Position numbers and translations under genes: made by a program. A stretch of 64,000 bases of DNA from Bacteroidales bacterium (GTDB lineage: Bacteria > Bacteroidota > Bacteroidia > Bacteroidales > P3). Positions 25,847-33,727 of this stretch are shown here, piece by piece. Location of the stretch: NCBI GenBank assembly GCA_017545365.1, contig JAFWOP010000019.1, positions 1 through 64,000 of the forward strand, given 5' to 3'. Numbering within the stretch: position 1 is the stretch's first letter; every line of letters begins with the position of its first letter. Under the pieces are notes generated by a model that saw only the letters and a list, made by a program, of their open reading frames with translations, was not told the DNA's origin and did not search any database.

Positions 25847-27607
25847 TTATTCGTTGAAGTTCTTGATTGACACGTCGCTCTTGTACCATGATTTGATGTG
25901 TTTCTCCATGGCTTGGGCAGCAGTGTATGTTGGGGCCGAGCCCATGCTGACATAGTAGCCGCCCGACTTGCTGATGATGTAGGCGTCGCTGCCGAGGGCC
26001 TTCAGCTGGTTGGCGCATTTGTTGGCAGACTTCTTCGAGGTGAAGAAACCGGCTATGATGTCAAACCCTTGCTTGCTGTTGCGGAAGGTGGGTGCTTCGG
26101 GCACCACTTCCACATAGGGCTGGTCGTTCTTCTTTACGTTGTTGCCATTGGCACCTCTGGCTCCAGCACCACCGGCAGTATAACCGTTTAGGCCGAAGCC
26201 GTCGGCATGGAGACCGAGAGTGGAAATGATGTTGTCAAGAATGCCGTCGAGGAAGTCGAGGTTCATCAGCTCGCCCTGCACTTTGCAACGGTAGTAGTGG
26301 GCGCCGGCTTCCTTGTATTCTGAGTAGTTGCGATTCAGCCAGAAGTCCTCATAGGGGAAGAAGCGTTTGACGCAATAGCCTTCCACCATCAGTTCGTGGA
26401 GGCGTGTGTTGGCGTATTGGTCTACGTAGTTCATCACCGGTGCGAAGGCATTGCCGTAGTGGCGGGCCAGCAGGAACTGGTGGACGTAGTCGGCGATGAA
26501 GTTGTGGACGAGTATGGTGCTGCGGTTGATGTCGTTTTCTTGGAAGACAAGGAGGTTGCGGTCGTCGGTGAACTGGTCGCGATAGGAGAGGGTGACATCT
26601 TGTGCACAACTGCCGACTTTGGGTCCGTGCATTTGGGTGAAGTAGTAATAGGCCCCACCACCCAGCAGGAGGAGCAGAAGGAGCAGCAGAATCCATAGCA
26701 GCGCATGGCCTTTCTTCTCTTTTTTGTCCTCTTTCTTTTTCTTTTGGTCTTCTTTCAGGGCTTTGGCAGCCAGACGTTCTTGTTCTTTGGCTGATTCTTT
26801 CTGAATTTTGGCGGCCAGTTCGGCTTTTTTGGCAGCTGCTTTTTCGGCTTCTTCGGCAGCCTTTCGGGCTTCTTTTTCAGCCTTGGCGGCAGCCTTCTCG
26901 GCACGGCGGCGTTCCTTCTCGTCCTTTGGCGAGGAGGGTATTTCGTCCAGCATGCGCTTCACCTCGGAAAGGTGTTCGGCAGAGGAGGCGGAGGTATGGG
27001 AAGGTGTGGAAGTGGTCATAATCGGGGGAACTACGACGGGTTCGGGCTCCGGCTTGGGTTCGGGCTTTACGGGCTCAGGTTGTGCAATGGGTTCTGGCTT
27101 CACCGGTTGGGGTGTAGGAGCGGGGGCAGGAGCAGGTTCGGGTGTGGCAGGTTTGTCAAAAGCTGCGAAAGGGTCTTCAACGACTTTTGGAGTGTAGGTT
27201 GCCACGTTTTCTAAAGGTGTCTCGTGCTTTTTACCGGCATCGAGGTCGAGGTCGGGGAGGGCATCGAACAGCACCTTGGAACCTTGCAGACGCATAGTAC
27301 CCAGACCCGGGAATTCATGGCCGGAGGCGGTATGGCGAAGCTTGTCGTCAAGAGCCGACACATAGTTGTTCCACATCATTTCGGCAATGTCGTTTGTCAC
27401 GCATTCTTTTTCTGCTATCTGGCGGATGATGGCTTTGTTGCCAGATAGGCTGTTGTTCATTGCCACCGTGCGCCTGGCAGGATAGAAGGTGCCAGTGGCG
27501 GCGTCGTGATATGCGCTGACGTTGGTGCTGGTCAGTGTTCCCATTCCGGGAAATTCGACAACATTACCTTGTTTGACAAATTCTACGATTAGTTCAGTTA
27601 TATTCAT
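25847..27607 (-). CDS. HU-CCDC81 and SPOR domain membrane protein
   Basis: 586 residues. Two N-terminal HU-CCDC81-like domains (~1-60 and 60-120: VEFPGMGTLTSTN and FPGLGTMRLQGSK) are followed by a Pro/Glu/Lys linker (~145-200), an A/E/K coiled coil (~225-300), one membrane span (HALLWILLLLLLLLLGGGAYY, ~304-324), a ~200-residue region of unknown fold and a C-terminal SPOR domain (FDIIAGFFTSKKSANKCANQ). The HU-like end is predicted cytoplasmic and SPOR periplasmic, where it would bind denuded peptidoglycan at division sites. It may link the nucleoid or a cytoplasmic partner to septal wall; this is inference. Confidence 0.85.
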   Translation of the reverse strand: MNITELIVEFVKQGNVVEFPGMGTLTSTNVSAYHDAATGTFYPARRTVAMNNSLSGNKAIIRQIAEKECVTNDIAEMMWNNYVSALDDKLRHTASGHEFPGLGTMRLQGSKVLFDALPDLDLDAGKKHETPLENVATYTPKVVEDPFAAFDKPATPEPAPAPAPTPQPVKPEPIAQPEPVKPEPKPEPEPVVVPPIMTTSTPSHTSASSAEHLSEVKRMLDEIPSSPKDEKERRRAEKAAAKAEKEARKAAEEAEKAAAKKAELAAKIQKESAKEQERLAAKALKEDQKKKKEDKKEKKGHALLWILLLLLLLLLGGGAYYYFTQMHGPKVGSCAQDVTLSYRDQFTDDRNLLVFQENDINRSTILVHNFIADYVHQFLLARHYGNAFAPVMNYVDQYANTRLHELMVEGYCVKRFFPYEDFWLNRNYSEYKEAGAHYYRCKVQGELMNLDFLDGILDNIISTLGLHADGFGLNGYTAGGAGARGANGNNVKKNDQPYVEVVPEAPTFRNSKQGFDIIAGFFTSKKSANKCANQLKALGSDAYIISKSGGYYVSMGSAPTYTAAQAMEKHIKSWYKSDVSIKNFNE

Positions 27608-27649
27608 AATCGGGTAAATTATACTTTTTGATGTTATTCTTGTTGGGTG

Positions 27650-28414
27650 TTATGATAATTGCTTTAATAGCTGTTGTTCTGCTGCTGCTAGGTCTTCAGG
27701 GGTGTCAATTCCCACGTTGGCACGGGGGCTGTCGCCCAGTCGGATGGTGTAGCCGTTTTCGAGCCAGCGCAGTTGTTCGAGCGATTCGCGTTGCTCTAGG
27801 GGGGACTGGGGCAGGCGGGTTACCTCTTTCAGGGTGCTGGTGCGGAAGGCATAGAGTCCGACATGTTTATAGAAGGTGTGGTTCTGTAGCCATTGGTCTT
27901 CGGGTATACCTCGCAGATGGGGGAGAGGTTGGCGGCTGAAGTACAGCGCATTGTCCCGAAGGTCGCAGACTACCTTGACGTTGTTTGGGTTGAAAAGCTC
28001 CTGGCTGTCAGTGATGGGGGTCCTGAGTGTGGCAATTTGTGTTTGGGAATTGGTGAAGCAGGTGATAAGGCTCCGTATCTGTTCGGGCTGAACAAAAGGC
28101 TCGTCGCCTTGTACGTTGATGACGATGTCGTATTGGTTGCCTTGGGACTCCAATGCTGCAAGCACTTCACCACAACGGTCGGTGCCACTGCGATGGGTGG
28201 AGCTGGTCATAATCACCTTGCCACCAAACGACCGCACGGCTTCGGCGATGCGCTCATCATCGGTGGCCACTACGGCATCAGCCAGTTCGGGTATTGCCGA
28301 AACGCGATTCCACACCCATTGGATTACAGGCTTTCCACCGAGCAAAGCCAACGGCTTGCCGGGGAAACGGGTGGAGGCGTAGCGCGCGGGTATTATGGCC
28401 AAGACTTTTGTCAT
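27650..28414 (-). CDS. kdsB: CMP-Kdo synthetase (3-deoxy-manno-octulosonate cytidylyltransferase)
   Basis: 254 residues. It activates Kdo with CTP for lipopolysaccharide inner core synthesis in the cytoplasm. Signatures: AIIPARYASTRFPGKPLALL at the N-terminus, VVATDDERIAEAV, GTDRCGEVLAAL and VNVQGDEPFVQPEQI. ATG 28414 (MTKVLAII) is preferred to the in-frame TTG two codons earlier. It follows the nucleoside kinase gene by two bases. Confidence 0.95.
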   Translation of the reverse strand: MTKVLAIIPARYASTRFPGKPLALLGGKPVIQWVWNRVSAIPELADAVVATDDERIAEAVRSFGGKVIMTSSTHRSGTDRCGEVLAALESQGNQYDIVINVQGDEPFVQPEQIRSLITCFTNSQTQIATLRTPITDSQELFNPNNVKVVCDLRDNALYFSRQPLPHLRGIPEDQWLQNHTFYKHVGLYAFRTSTLKEVTRLPQSPLEQRESLEQLRWLENGYTIRLGDSPRANVGIDTPEDLAAAEQQLLKQLS

Positions 28415-28416
28415 TT

Positions 28417-29034
28417 TCAAGAGAATAAGGAGTTTATATCAGCATCAATCATGTTGTAAATCACTCCAAGGTCCTCTTCGTTGGAGACAAAGTCGAGCTT
28501 GTTAAGGTCAACGATGATCATTTTGCCTTTGTTATAGTTTTCAATCCAGTCCTCGTATCGTTTGTTGAGCCCGGTAAGATAGTCGAGTCGGATGCTGTTT
28601 TCGTATTCGCGGCCGCGGTTCTGGATATTGCGTATAAGGGTGGGCACGTCGGCACGCAGATAGATGAGGAGGTCGGGTGGTTGGAGGAAGGATGAGACCA
28701 GCTCGAAAGTATGTTGGTAGTTGTCGAAGTCGCGGGTATTCATCAATCCCATGGCATGCAGGTTGGGAGTGAAAATGTAGGCATCTTCGTACAGGGTGCG
28801 GTCTTGGATGATATTCTTGCTTTCCTTATGGGTGTCGAGAAGTTGGCGTGTGCGAGTGTGCAAATAGTAAATTTGGATGTTGAACGACCAACGACGCATA
28901 TCCTCGTAAAAACTGTTGATATAGGGATTCGTTTCGGTGGACTCGTATATGGGCCTATAGCCATAATGGCGAGCCAACATCTTGGTCAATGTCGTCTTTC
29001 CCGAACCAATATTCCCTGCAATAGCAATGTGCAT
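28417..29034 (-). CDS. Deoxynucleoside kinase
   Basis: 205 residues. It phosphorylates deoxynucleosides with ATP for nucleotide salvage. The P-loop is IAIAGNIGSGKTTLTKML (residues 3-20). YESTETNPYINSFYEDMRRW and IIQDRTLYEDAYIFTPNLH give the ERS/DR-type substrate region; IYLRADVPTLIRNIQNRGRE is the lid. ATG 29034 fits the fold start; the longer in-frame extension would cover the regulatory inverted repeat. It is transcribed with kdsB. Confidence 0.92.
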   Translation of the reverse strand: MHIAIAGNIGSGKTTLTKMLARHYGYRPIYESTETNPYINSFYEDMRRWSFNIQIYYLHTRTRQLLDTHKESKNIIQDRTLYEDAYIFTPNLHAMGLMNTRDFDNYQHTFELVSSFLQPPDLLIYLRADVPTLIRNIQNRGREYENSIRLDYLTGLNKRYEDWIENYNKGKMIIVDLNKLDFVSNEEDLGVIYNMIDADINSLFS

Positions 29035-29053
29035 AAGAGGTCTAAATTTCCCT

Positions 29054-29076
29054 ATTCTTTTGTCACCCAAAAGAAT
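29054..29076. promoter_or_regulatory. Perfect inverted repeat in the kinase-kdsB leader
   Basis: ATTCTTTTG (29054-29062) and CAAAAGAAT (29068-29076) form a perfect 9-bp inverted repeat with a five-base spacer. It lies between the -7 box and the start codon, so it could be an operator or a leader hairpin. Confidence 0.5.
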
Positions 29077-29105
29077 ATACGTTTTTAAATTGTATTTTTT
29101 AAAAA

Positions 29106-29113
29106 GCAAATAT
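29106..29113 (-). promoter_or_regulatory. -7 box of the kinase-kdsB unit
   Basis: On the minus strand TATATTTG followed by C, 71 bases before the kinase ATG. This leaves a leader of about 65 bases containing the inverted repeat. Confidence 0.65.
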
Positions 29114-29167
29114 ACAAAAAAAAATGCATTTGTACGACATTTTTTTCAAAAACCCTTCCCATGAGGT

Positions 29168-29512
29168 TTAAATGGCGAGAATCGAGGTAGGGTAGGAGGC
29201 CTCCATCAGATGCTTCTTTCTCTTTGCTAGATTCTTCGTGGCCGTGGCATACAAACTTCGGTTTGCCATGTCCTCAGGGGTACCGCTGATGGGAAAGAAA
29301 GCAGCGGTTTGAGCATAATTGTAGGGCGGTGGCCAATTTGGACGTTTTGCATTTCGTCCCACTTGCTGAATTAGTTGTATTTGCTTGTAGTATAGTGTGT
29401 AATTTTGGTGAATGAACTGGTGGTATGGGACGAAATTGGGTTGATGTTGTTGTCTAGCCAGTGAGTTTTTTGTCGCAGGAGGGAGGTGAGAAAGAGGTGA
29501 AAAATGTTTATG
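29168..29512 (-). other. Protein-like open frame without an ATG start
   Basis: A 114-codon frame is open between TGA (29513-29515) and TAA (29168-29170). It has no ATG near its 5' end; GTG 29362 is the first usual alternative start and gives 64 residues. The text reads like protein (NFVPYHQFIHQNYTLYYKQI, then YNYAQTAAFFPISGTPEDMA and SLYATATKNLAKRKKHL). It may be the 3' remnant of a gene or of a mobile element. It fills most of the 450-base gap between the kinase and sdaA promoters. Confidence 0.35.
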
Positions 29513-29526
29513 TCAAAAAAAAGATG

Positions 29527-29534
29527 TATTTTTG
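29527..29534 (+). promoter_or_regulatory. -7 box of sdaA
   Basis: TATTTTTG followed by C, 26 bases before the ATG at 29561. No good -33 TTTG is visible. Confidence 0.6.
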
Positions 29535-29560
29535 CAATTTGTAATTTTATATAGGCATTA

Positions 29561-30751
29561 ATGGAATCGATTAGGAAAATATACCGCAAAGGCTACGGTC
29601 CTTCGAGCAGCCACACGATGGCACCCAACTGTGCCGCAGAGCAGTTCCGAAAGGAGCATAGCGATGCGGTCCGCATCCGGGTTACGCTGTATGGCAGCCT
29701 TGCTGCCACGGGCAGGGGTCACCTTACCGACAAGGCCATAGCCGATGGTGCGGCACCAATACCTGTGGACATCCTTTGGCGTCCTGATATTGTGAAACCT
29801 TTCCATACCAATGGCATGTATTTCGAGGCTTTGGATGCAAAAGGGAAGCCTTTTGCCGATTGGACGATATATAGTGTCGGGGGTGGTGCTTTAGCGAATG
29901 AGGACAATCCCGAAGAGGTTAACCATGTGTATGAGATGTCCACACTCTCAGATATTTTACCATATATTGAGCGAGAAGGGATGACCTACTGGGAGTATGT
30001 GTTGCAGTGTGAGGGGGACGGCATTTCCGACTATCTACAGGAGATGTGGGAGGCGATGCAGAGCACCATACAGGAGGGCTTGCAGACCGAAGGAGTGTTG
30101 CCTGGGGGGTTGCATCTGCGTAGCAAGGCCAGACAGTATTATGTGAGAGCCTCCAGTTACAAGCCTTCGCTTCAAAGCCGTGCCTTGGTTATTGCCTATG
30201 CCTTGGCTACATCCGAGCGCAATGCAGCAGGTTCGCGCGTGGTTACCGCACCCACATGCGGCTCTTCGGGTGTGCTGCCCGCGGTGCTATATCATTTGAA
30301 GAAGGCGCACGATTTCTCAGATAAGGAGATTCTGCGAGCAATGGCCACGGCTGGGTTGTTTGCCAATGTCATCAAGCACAATGCCTCGCTTTCTGGTGCC
30401 GAGGTGGGTTGCCAGGGCGAGGTGGGCAGTGCCTGTGTGATGGCGGCGGTGGCTGCCAACCAGCTGTTTGGCGGTAGCCCCCAGCAGATAGAGTATGCTG
30501 CCGAGATGGCCATGGAACACAACCTAGGGTTGACGTGCGACCCTATGTGTGGGTTGGTTCAGATTCCTTGTATTGAGCGTAACGCCATGGCCGCATTGCG
30601 AGCCTTGGACATCAATATCTACGCCATGATGAGCGATGGTAAGCACATTATTTCTTTCGACAAGGTGGTGCGTACCATGAAGCGCACAGGTCATGACCTG
30701 CCCAGCCTTTATAAAGAGACCTCGATGGGCGGTCTTGCGGTTGAAGAGTGA
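29561..30751 (+). CDS. sdaA: L-serine ammonia-lyase, iron-sulfur type, single chain
   Basis: 396 residues. It deaminates L-serine to pyruvate and ammonia with a [4Fe-4S] cluster. The beta domain is N-terminal (YGPSSSHTMAPNCAAEQF) and the alpha domain C-terminal. Cluster-type cysteines are in APTCGSSGVLPAVL (Cys about 233) and CDPMCGLVQIPC (about 326, 330 and 337). The single-chain order matches the fused bacterial form. It is shorter in the beta domain than the ~455-residue E. coli enzyme, which is common in this phylum. Confidence 0.94.
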   Translation: MESIRKIYRKGYGPSSSHTMAPNCAAEQFRKEHSDAVRIRVTLYGSLAATGRGHLTDKAIADGAAPIPVDILWRPDIVKPFHTNGMYFEALDAKGKPFADWTIYSVGGGALANEDNPEEVNHVYEMSTLSDILPYIEREGMTYWEYVLQCEGDGISDYLQEMWEAMQSTIQEGLQTEGVLPGGLHLRSKARQYYVRASSYKPSLQSRALVIAYALATSERNAAGSRVVTAPTCGSSGVLPAVLYHLKKAHDFSDKEILRAMATAGLFANVIKHNASLSGAEVGCQGEVGSACVMAAVAANQLFGGSPQQIEYAAEMAMEHNLGLTCDPMCGLVQIPCIERNAMAALRALDINIYAMMSDGKHIISFDKVVRTMKRTGHDLPSLYKETSMGGLAVEE

Positions 30752-30792
30752 GTGTTGTGCAATAATAGCTGAATTTAAAATACAAAATAGAT

Positions 30793-31296
30793 ATGAAAAG
30801 GATACTTCTAGTACTTGTTGCAATGGTCATGGCACAGTGCGCCATGACTCAAGAGTTACAGTTTTCGCTGCCCATCATGCCTGAGAAGATGTGGCCGTCA
30901 GATTATGCCAACTATGAGTCGGACATACTCAACTGCTGCAACTACCTGTTGAGTGTTGACCCTGCCTTCAACCAGCCGAAGCATGAGGAATGCACTAGTT
31001 TCCTCGTTCGATGGCTCTCGGGCACGCCCGCAGTCAGTGTGCTGATTGATTCCCGTCTGGTGGATGCCAAGAAAGGAGACCTGCTGGTGGCATTTATGGC
31101 GGCATGGACTCGTCATGCTCTGACCAACAAGGAGGACGGTAACCTCATCAACGCACAGGTGGCAACCGAAGAGATGCTGGCATTCTACAGCAATTACAAA
31201 GAATCTATCGGGAAGTCGAAGCTGGCAGAGAAGCTGCTCAAACAACAGGCAAAGGGCAACCTGGCCACATACGTGACCAAAGTTCTGGTGAAATAA
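30793..31296 (+). CDS. Small secreted protein of unknown function
   Basis: 167 residues. A signal peptide (MKRILLVLVAMVMAQCAMTQ) precedes a helix-rich mature part with CNYLLSVDPAFNQPKHEECT, KKGDLLVAFMAAWTRHALTN and EMLAFYSNYKESIGKSK. The Cys near residue 16 lies within the leader, but a lipobox is not convincing. Family not recognised. It is one base upstream of the YD-repeat lipoprotein gene, so they share an mRNA. Confidence 0.8.
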   Translation: MKRILLVLVAMVMAQCAMTQELQFSLPIMPEKMWPSDYANYESDILNCCNYLLSVDPAFNQPKHEECTSFLVRWLSGTPAVSVLIDSRLVDAKKGDLLVAFMAAWTRHALTNKEDGNLINAQVATEEMLAFYSNYKESIGKSKLAEKLLKQQAKGNLATYVTKVLVK

Positions 31297-31297
31297 A

Positions 31298-32158
31298 ATG
31301 ACACGACGTGCTGCCGTATTTGCACTCTTGGCGATAGTGCTGGCTGTTTCGTGTACCGAGCAAGGCAACCCTTTCCCCTATGTGCCTAACATGCCCGACG
31401 ATTTCAACCGCAGGACCCCATACAGTCTGAGGTCGGACGAAACGGAGGAGCTGCTGGGAGAGGTGGCAGTACTTACACACGAGGTTTACCAAGAGTATCA
31501 TGGCGGACTTGTGTCGGAACATGCCGTCTGCTTCGACAGTGCAGGGCATTGTTTGGATTTATACTACCGCGACCGAGAGACCAACCAACACTACACTTTC
31601 CAGTACGACAGCCTTGGCCGACGCATTGAGGAGGTTTGTTATATGGGCAGCGCGGGCACACCCTACGACAGCATTTCGAACATCTATATGCGCACCAACT
31701 ACCGCTATTCGCGCAGTGGGCGTACCTGCCGAACCCGCATCACCGCTCCCGACGGCAAGCATTGCACCTACCGTATGCGCTACGATAAACATGGACGGCT
31801 GCACCGATTCATATACCCCGACGGTTCGCGGTTTACATACGACTACGATGTTTCCGGCTTACTGATACGCACCACCTTTCCCGATGCTTCAACGCAGACC
31901 TTTGAATACAACGAGGAGGGTAGGCTGACAGCCATGCGCGACCGCGAAGGAGTATACCATTGGTATGCATCCGAATGTCCAGAAATACAGTATGACACGT
32001 TGGGACGCGTCGTTGAGGAGGTGCGGTACGTTAACGGCAGCCCAACAGTAACCACCTACAGCCGCGACGGCCACGGCAACTGGACGCGTCGTACTCTGTC
32101 AGGCATATCCATACCCACCCGTATTGACAATAGAACAATCAAATACTTTACCAGATGA
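31298..32158 (+). CDS. Lipoprotein with YD/RHS-like repeats
   Basis: 286 residues. A lipobox (ALLAIVLAVSC, Cys 19) anchors it. Residues ~105-265 contain degenerate YD repeats: FQYDSLGRRIEEV, MRYDKHGRLHRFI, YDYDVSGLLIRTT, FEYNEEGRLTAM, IQYDTLGRVVEEV. These build a beta shell in RHS proteins; five to six repeats are too few for a full cage and there is no core motif or toxin domain. It is therefore a small surface lipoprotein, not an Rhs toxin. The stop overlaps the next gene by four bases. Confidence 0.82.
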   Translation: MTRRAAVFALLAIVLAVSCTEQGNPFPYVPNMPDDFNRRTPYSLRSDETEELLGEVAVLTHEVYQEYHGGLVSEHAVCFDSAGHCLDLYYRDRETNQHYTFQYDSLGRRIEEVCYMGSAGTPYDSISNIYMRTNYRYSRSGRTCRTRITAPDGKHCTYRMRYDKHGRLHRFIYPDGSRFTYDYDVSGLLIRTTFPDASTQTFEYNEEGRLTAMRDREGVYHWYASECPEIQYDTLGRVVEEVRYVNGSPTVTTYSRDGHGNWTRRTLSGISIPTRIDNRTIKYFTR

Positions 32159-32877
32159 AGAAACTGTTTCCTATCCTAACCGTTTGTGCCCTCCTTTGCA
32201 CAGCCTGCCACACGCAAGAAGAGGAAGTGTCCGCGTTTAACTTCGACAACACCTGTTGGTTCGATGGCTACGAATTCTTTGTCGGCAGTTGCGACACCAT
32301 TACCAACAACCCCGATTTGTTTATCTTTCAGGGTGGCACTCTCCATGAAGGCGGCTCCACCTTTGCCTTGCTACAGGTAGCCACCGACACCTTTGTCATT
32401 CAATCGTACCCTGGGACGGACTGGACGGCTGTGGGTGTTGAAGGCGACACGGCAGTGCTGCAACAAATAGGCGAGAAGACCGTTCTTGTATGCCTCAATC
32501 CCGAAGACGATGAGGCCGACACGTTGTGGATGTATGACCCTGGTGACCGCAGCCCTATGAAGGCTTATGAGGACATCCTCATCCAGAGTCGGATTATCGC
32601 TTTGACCGGCACCTACTACGACTCGGTCAAGAAGGTTACCTATCAATTCTTTGACACGACTCTTGTCCGCACCAATGCCAACGGCATGGCTGACACCCAG
32701 ACGTTCCACTTCTTCTACTCATTCGACATGCCTAGCCATCTGTTGCAATTGTCGAACAAAGAACAATTCTGGTACGAGATTACCCCTACAGGCATGGACC
32801 TTTTCAGTGCCAAATATTGGTCCGAGGAGGATGATTATATGCGCCAATACCGCTTTGCTCAGCTGAAGAGGCTGTAG
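32155..32877 (+). CDS. Lipoprotein of unknown function
   Basis: 240 residues with a lipoprotein leader (MKKLFPILTVCALLCTACHT, Cys 18). The mature part is beta-rich and acidic (YEFFVGSCDTITNNPDLFIF; TFHFFYSFDMPSHLLQLSN). Several segments alternate as in lipocalin-like sheets, but no family is recognised. ATGA overlap with the YD-repeat gene shows co-translation. Confidence 0.8.
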   Translation: MKKLFPILTVCALLCTACHTQEEEVSAFNFDNTCWFDGYEFFVGSCDTITNNPDLFIFQGGTLHEGGSTFALLQVATDTFVIQSYPGTDWTAVGVEGDTAVLQQIGEKTVLVCLNPEDDEADTLWMYDPGDRSPMKAYEDILIQSRIIALTGTYYDSVKKVTYQFFDTTLVRTNANGMADTQTFHFFYSFDMPSHLLQLSNKEQFWYEITPTGMDLFSAKYWSEEDDYMRQYRFAQLKRL

Positions 32878-32878
32878 C

Positions 32879-33727
32879 CTATGGCAACCAGGTGATAATT
32901 TCGGAATAACCTATGGCGCGGAGGTAATCCTCTGCGCCTTCTGTTTTTAAGAGGTCTTCAGGACAGTGGGCATCGGTGCTGACTATGACGGGGATGCGTT
33001 TCTCGTTCATGTAGCGCAACAGCTCGCGCGAGGGGTAATAGTCGTCGTGGCGTTTCTTGTAGATGCCACGGGTGTTTACTTCGGCTATGCAGCCTGTTTC
33101 GCGGATGAGTTCGATGGTTTCGTACACAAGGTCGAGGTACCATTTGTCGTGCTCCAAGAAATATCGGTTGCGATTGTGCATCACTATCTTGTTGAAGTGG
33201 GCGATGATGGTGGGCCGCTGGCTTTCAATCATGGCGTTGCTTTGGTGGAAGAAGACGGTGACCCCACGGCGTATGTCGCCATGGAAGACACGTTGCAAGC
33301 CCTCGTCGTAGGTCTCCTGCCGTGGGCCGTCGATGAACCAGATACGCTGTGCAGCATCGCTATGGTGGTTGCGCAGCCATTCGGTGTCGTCGGGGTCGGT
33401 AACGAGATGCACACCTCCTATACAATAATCGAGACCTCCCTGTTGAATGAGGGACCGGAAGTCGTCGTTTATGCCCGGCACATAGTCTATTTCCAAGCCT
33501 AGACGGATGTCGATGCGGCCGCGATATTCCTCTTTCAAGGCCCGCACCTCGTTACAGTAAGCAAGATAGTCTTCGTCGTGAATGGAGAACGTGTTTTTAA
33601 ATGGCAACGGCGCGTGACCTGAGAAGCCGAGAGCCGTGAATCCGTTGGCAAGGGCAAGTTCGACATATTCGCGTAGCTCGCCCTTGCCGTCGCAGTATCG
33701 GGAATGGGTATGATAGTTAGAAAGCAT
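32879..33727 (-). CDS. PHP-family histidinol-phosphatase
   Basis: 282 residues. PHP domains hydrolyse phosphoesters with three metal ions. The first motif is NYHTHSRYCDG (His about 6 and 8), then GFSGHAPLP, LGLEIDYVPG and GGVHLV. CIAEVNTRGIYKKRHDDYYP and VIVSTDAHCPEDL complete the HisK/HolPase pattern. ATG 33727 is used; GTG 33736 is possible. Either start lies inside the end of the barrel gene, giving 11 or 20 bases of overlap. No other his gene is near, so the true substrate is open. Confidence 0.85.
   Translation of the reverse strand: MLSNYHTHSRYCDGKGELREYVELALANGFTALGFSGHAPLPFKNTFSIHDEDYLAYCNEVRALKEEYRGRIDIRLGLEIDYVPGINDDFRSLIQQGGLDYCIGGVHLVTDPDDTEWLRNHHSDAAQRIWFIDGPRQETYDEGLQRVFHGDIRRGVTVFFHQSNAMIESQRPTIIAHFNKIVMHNRNRYFLEHDKWYLDLVYETIELIRETGCIAEVNTRGIYKKRHDDYYPSRELLRYMNEKRIPVIVSTDAHCPEDLLKTEGAEDYLRAIGYSEIITWLP

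Noticed and set aside
31298..32158. Rhs toxin or polymorphic toxin system
   Set aside because: Too few YD repeats, no core cleavage motif, no C-terminal toxin and no immunity gene; it is a small lipoprotein.
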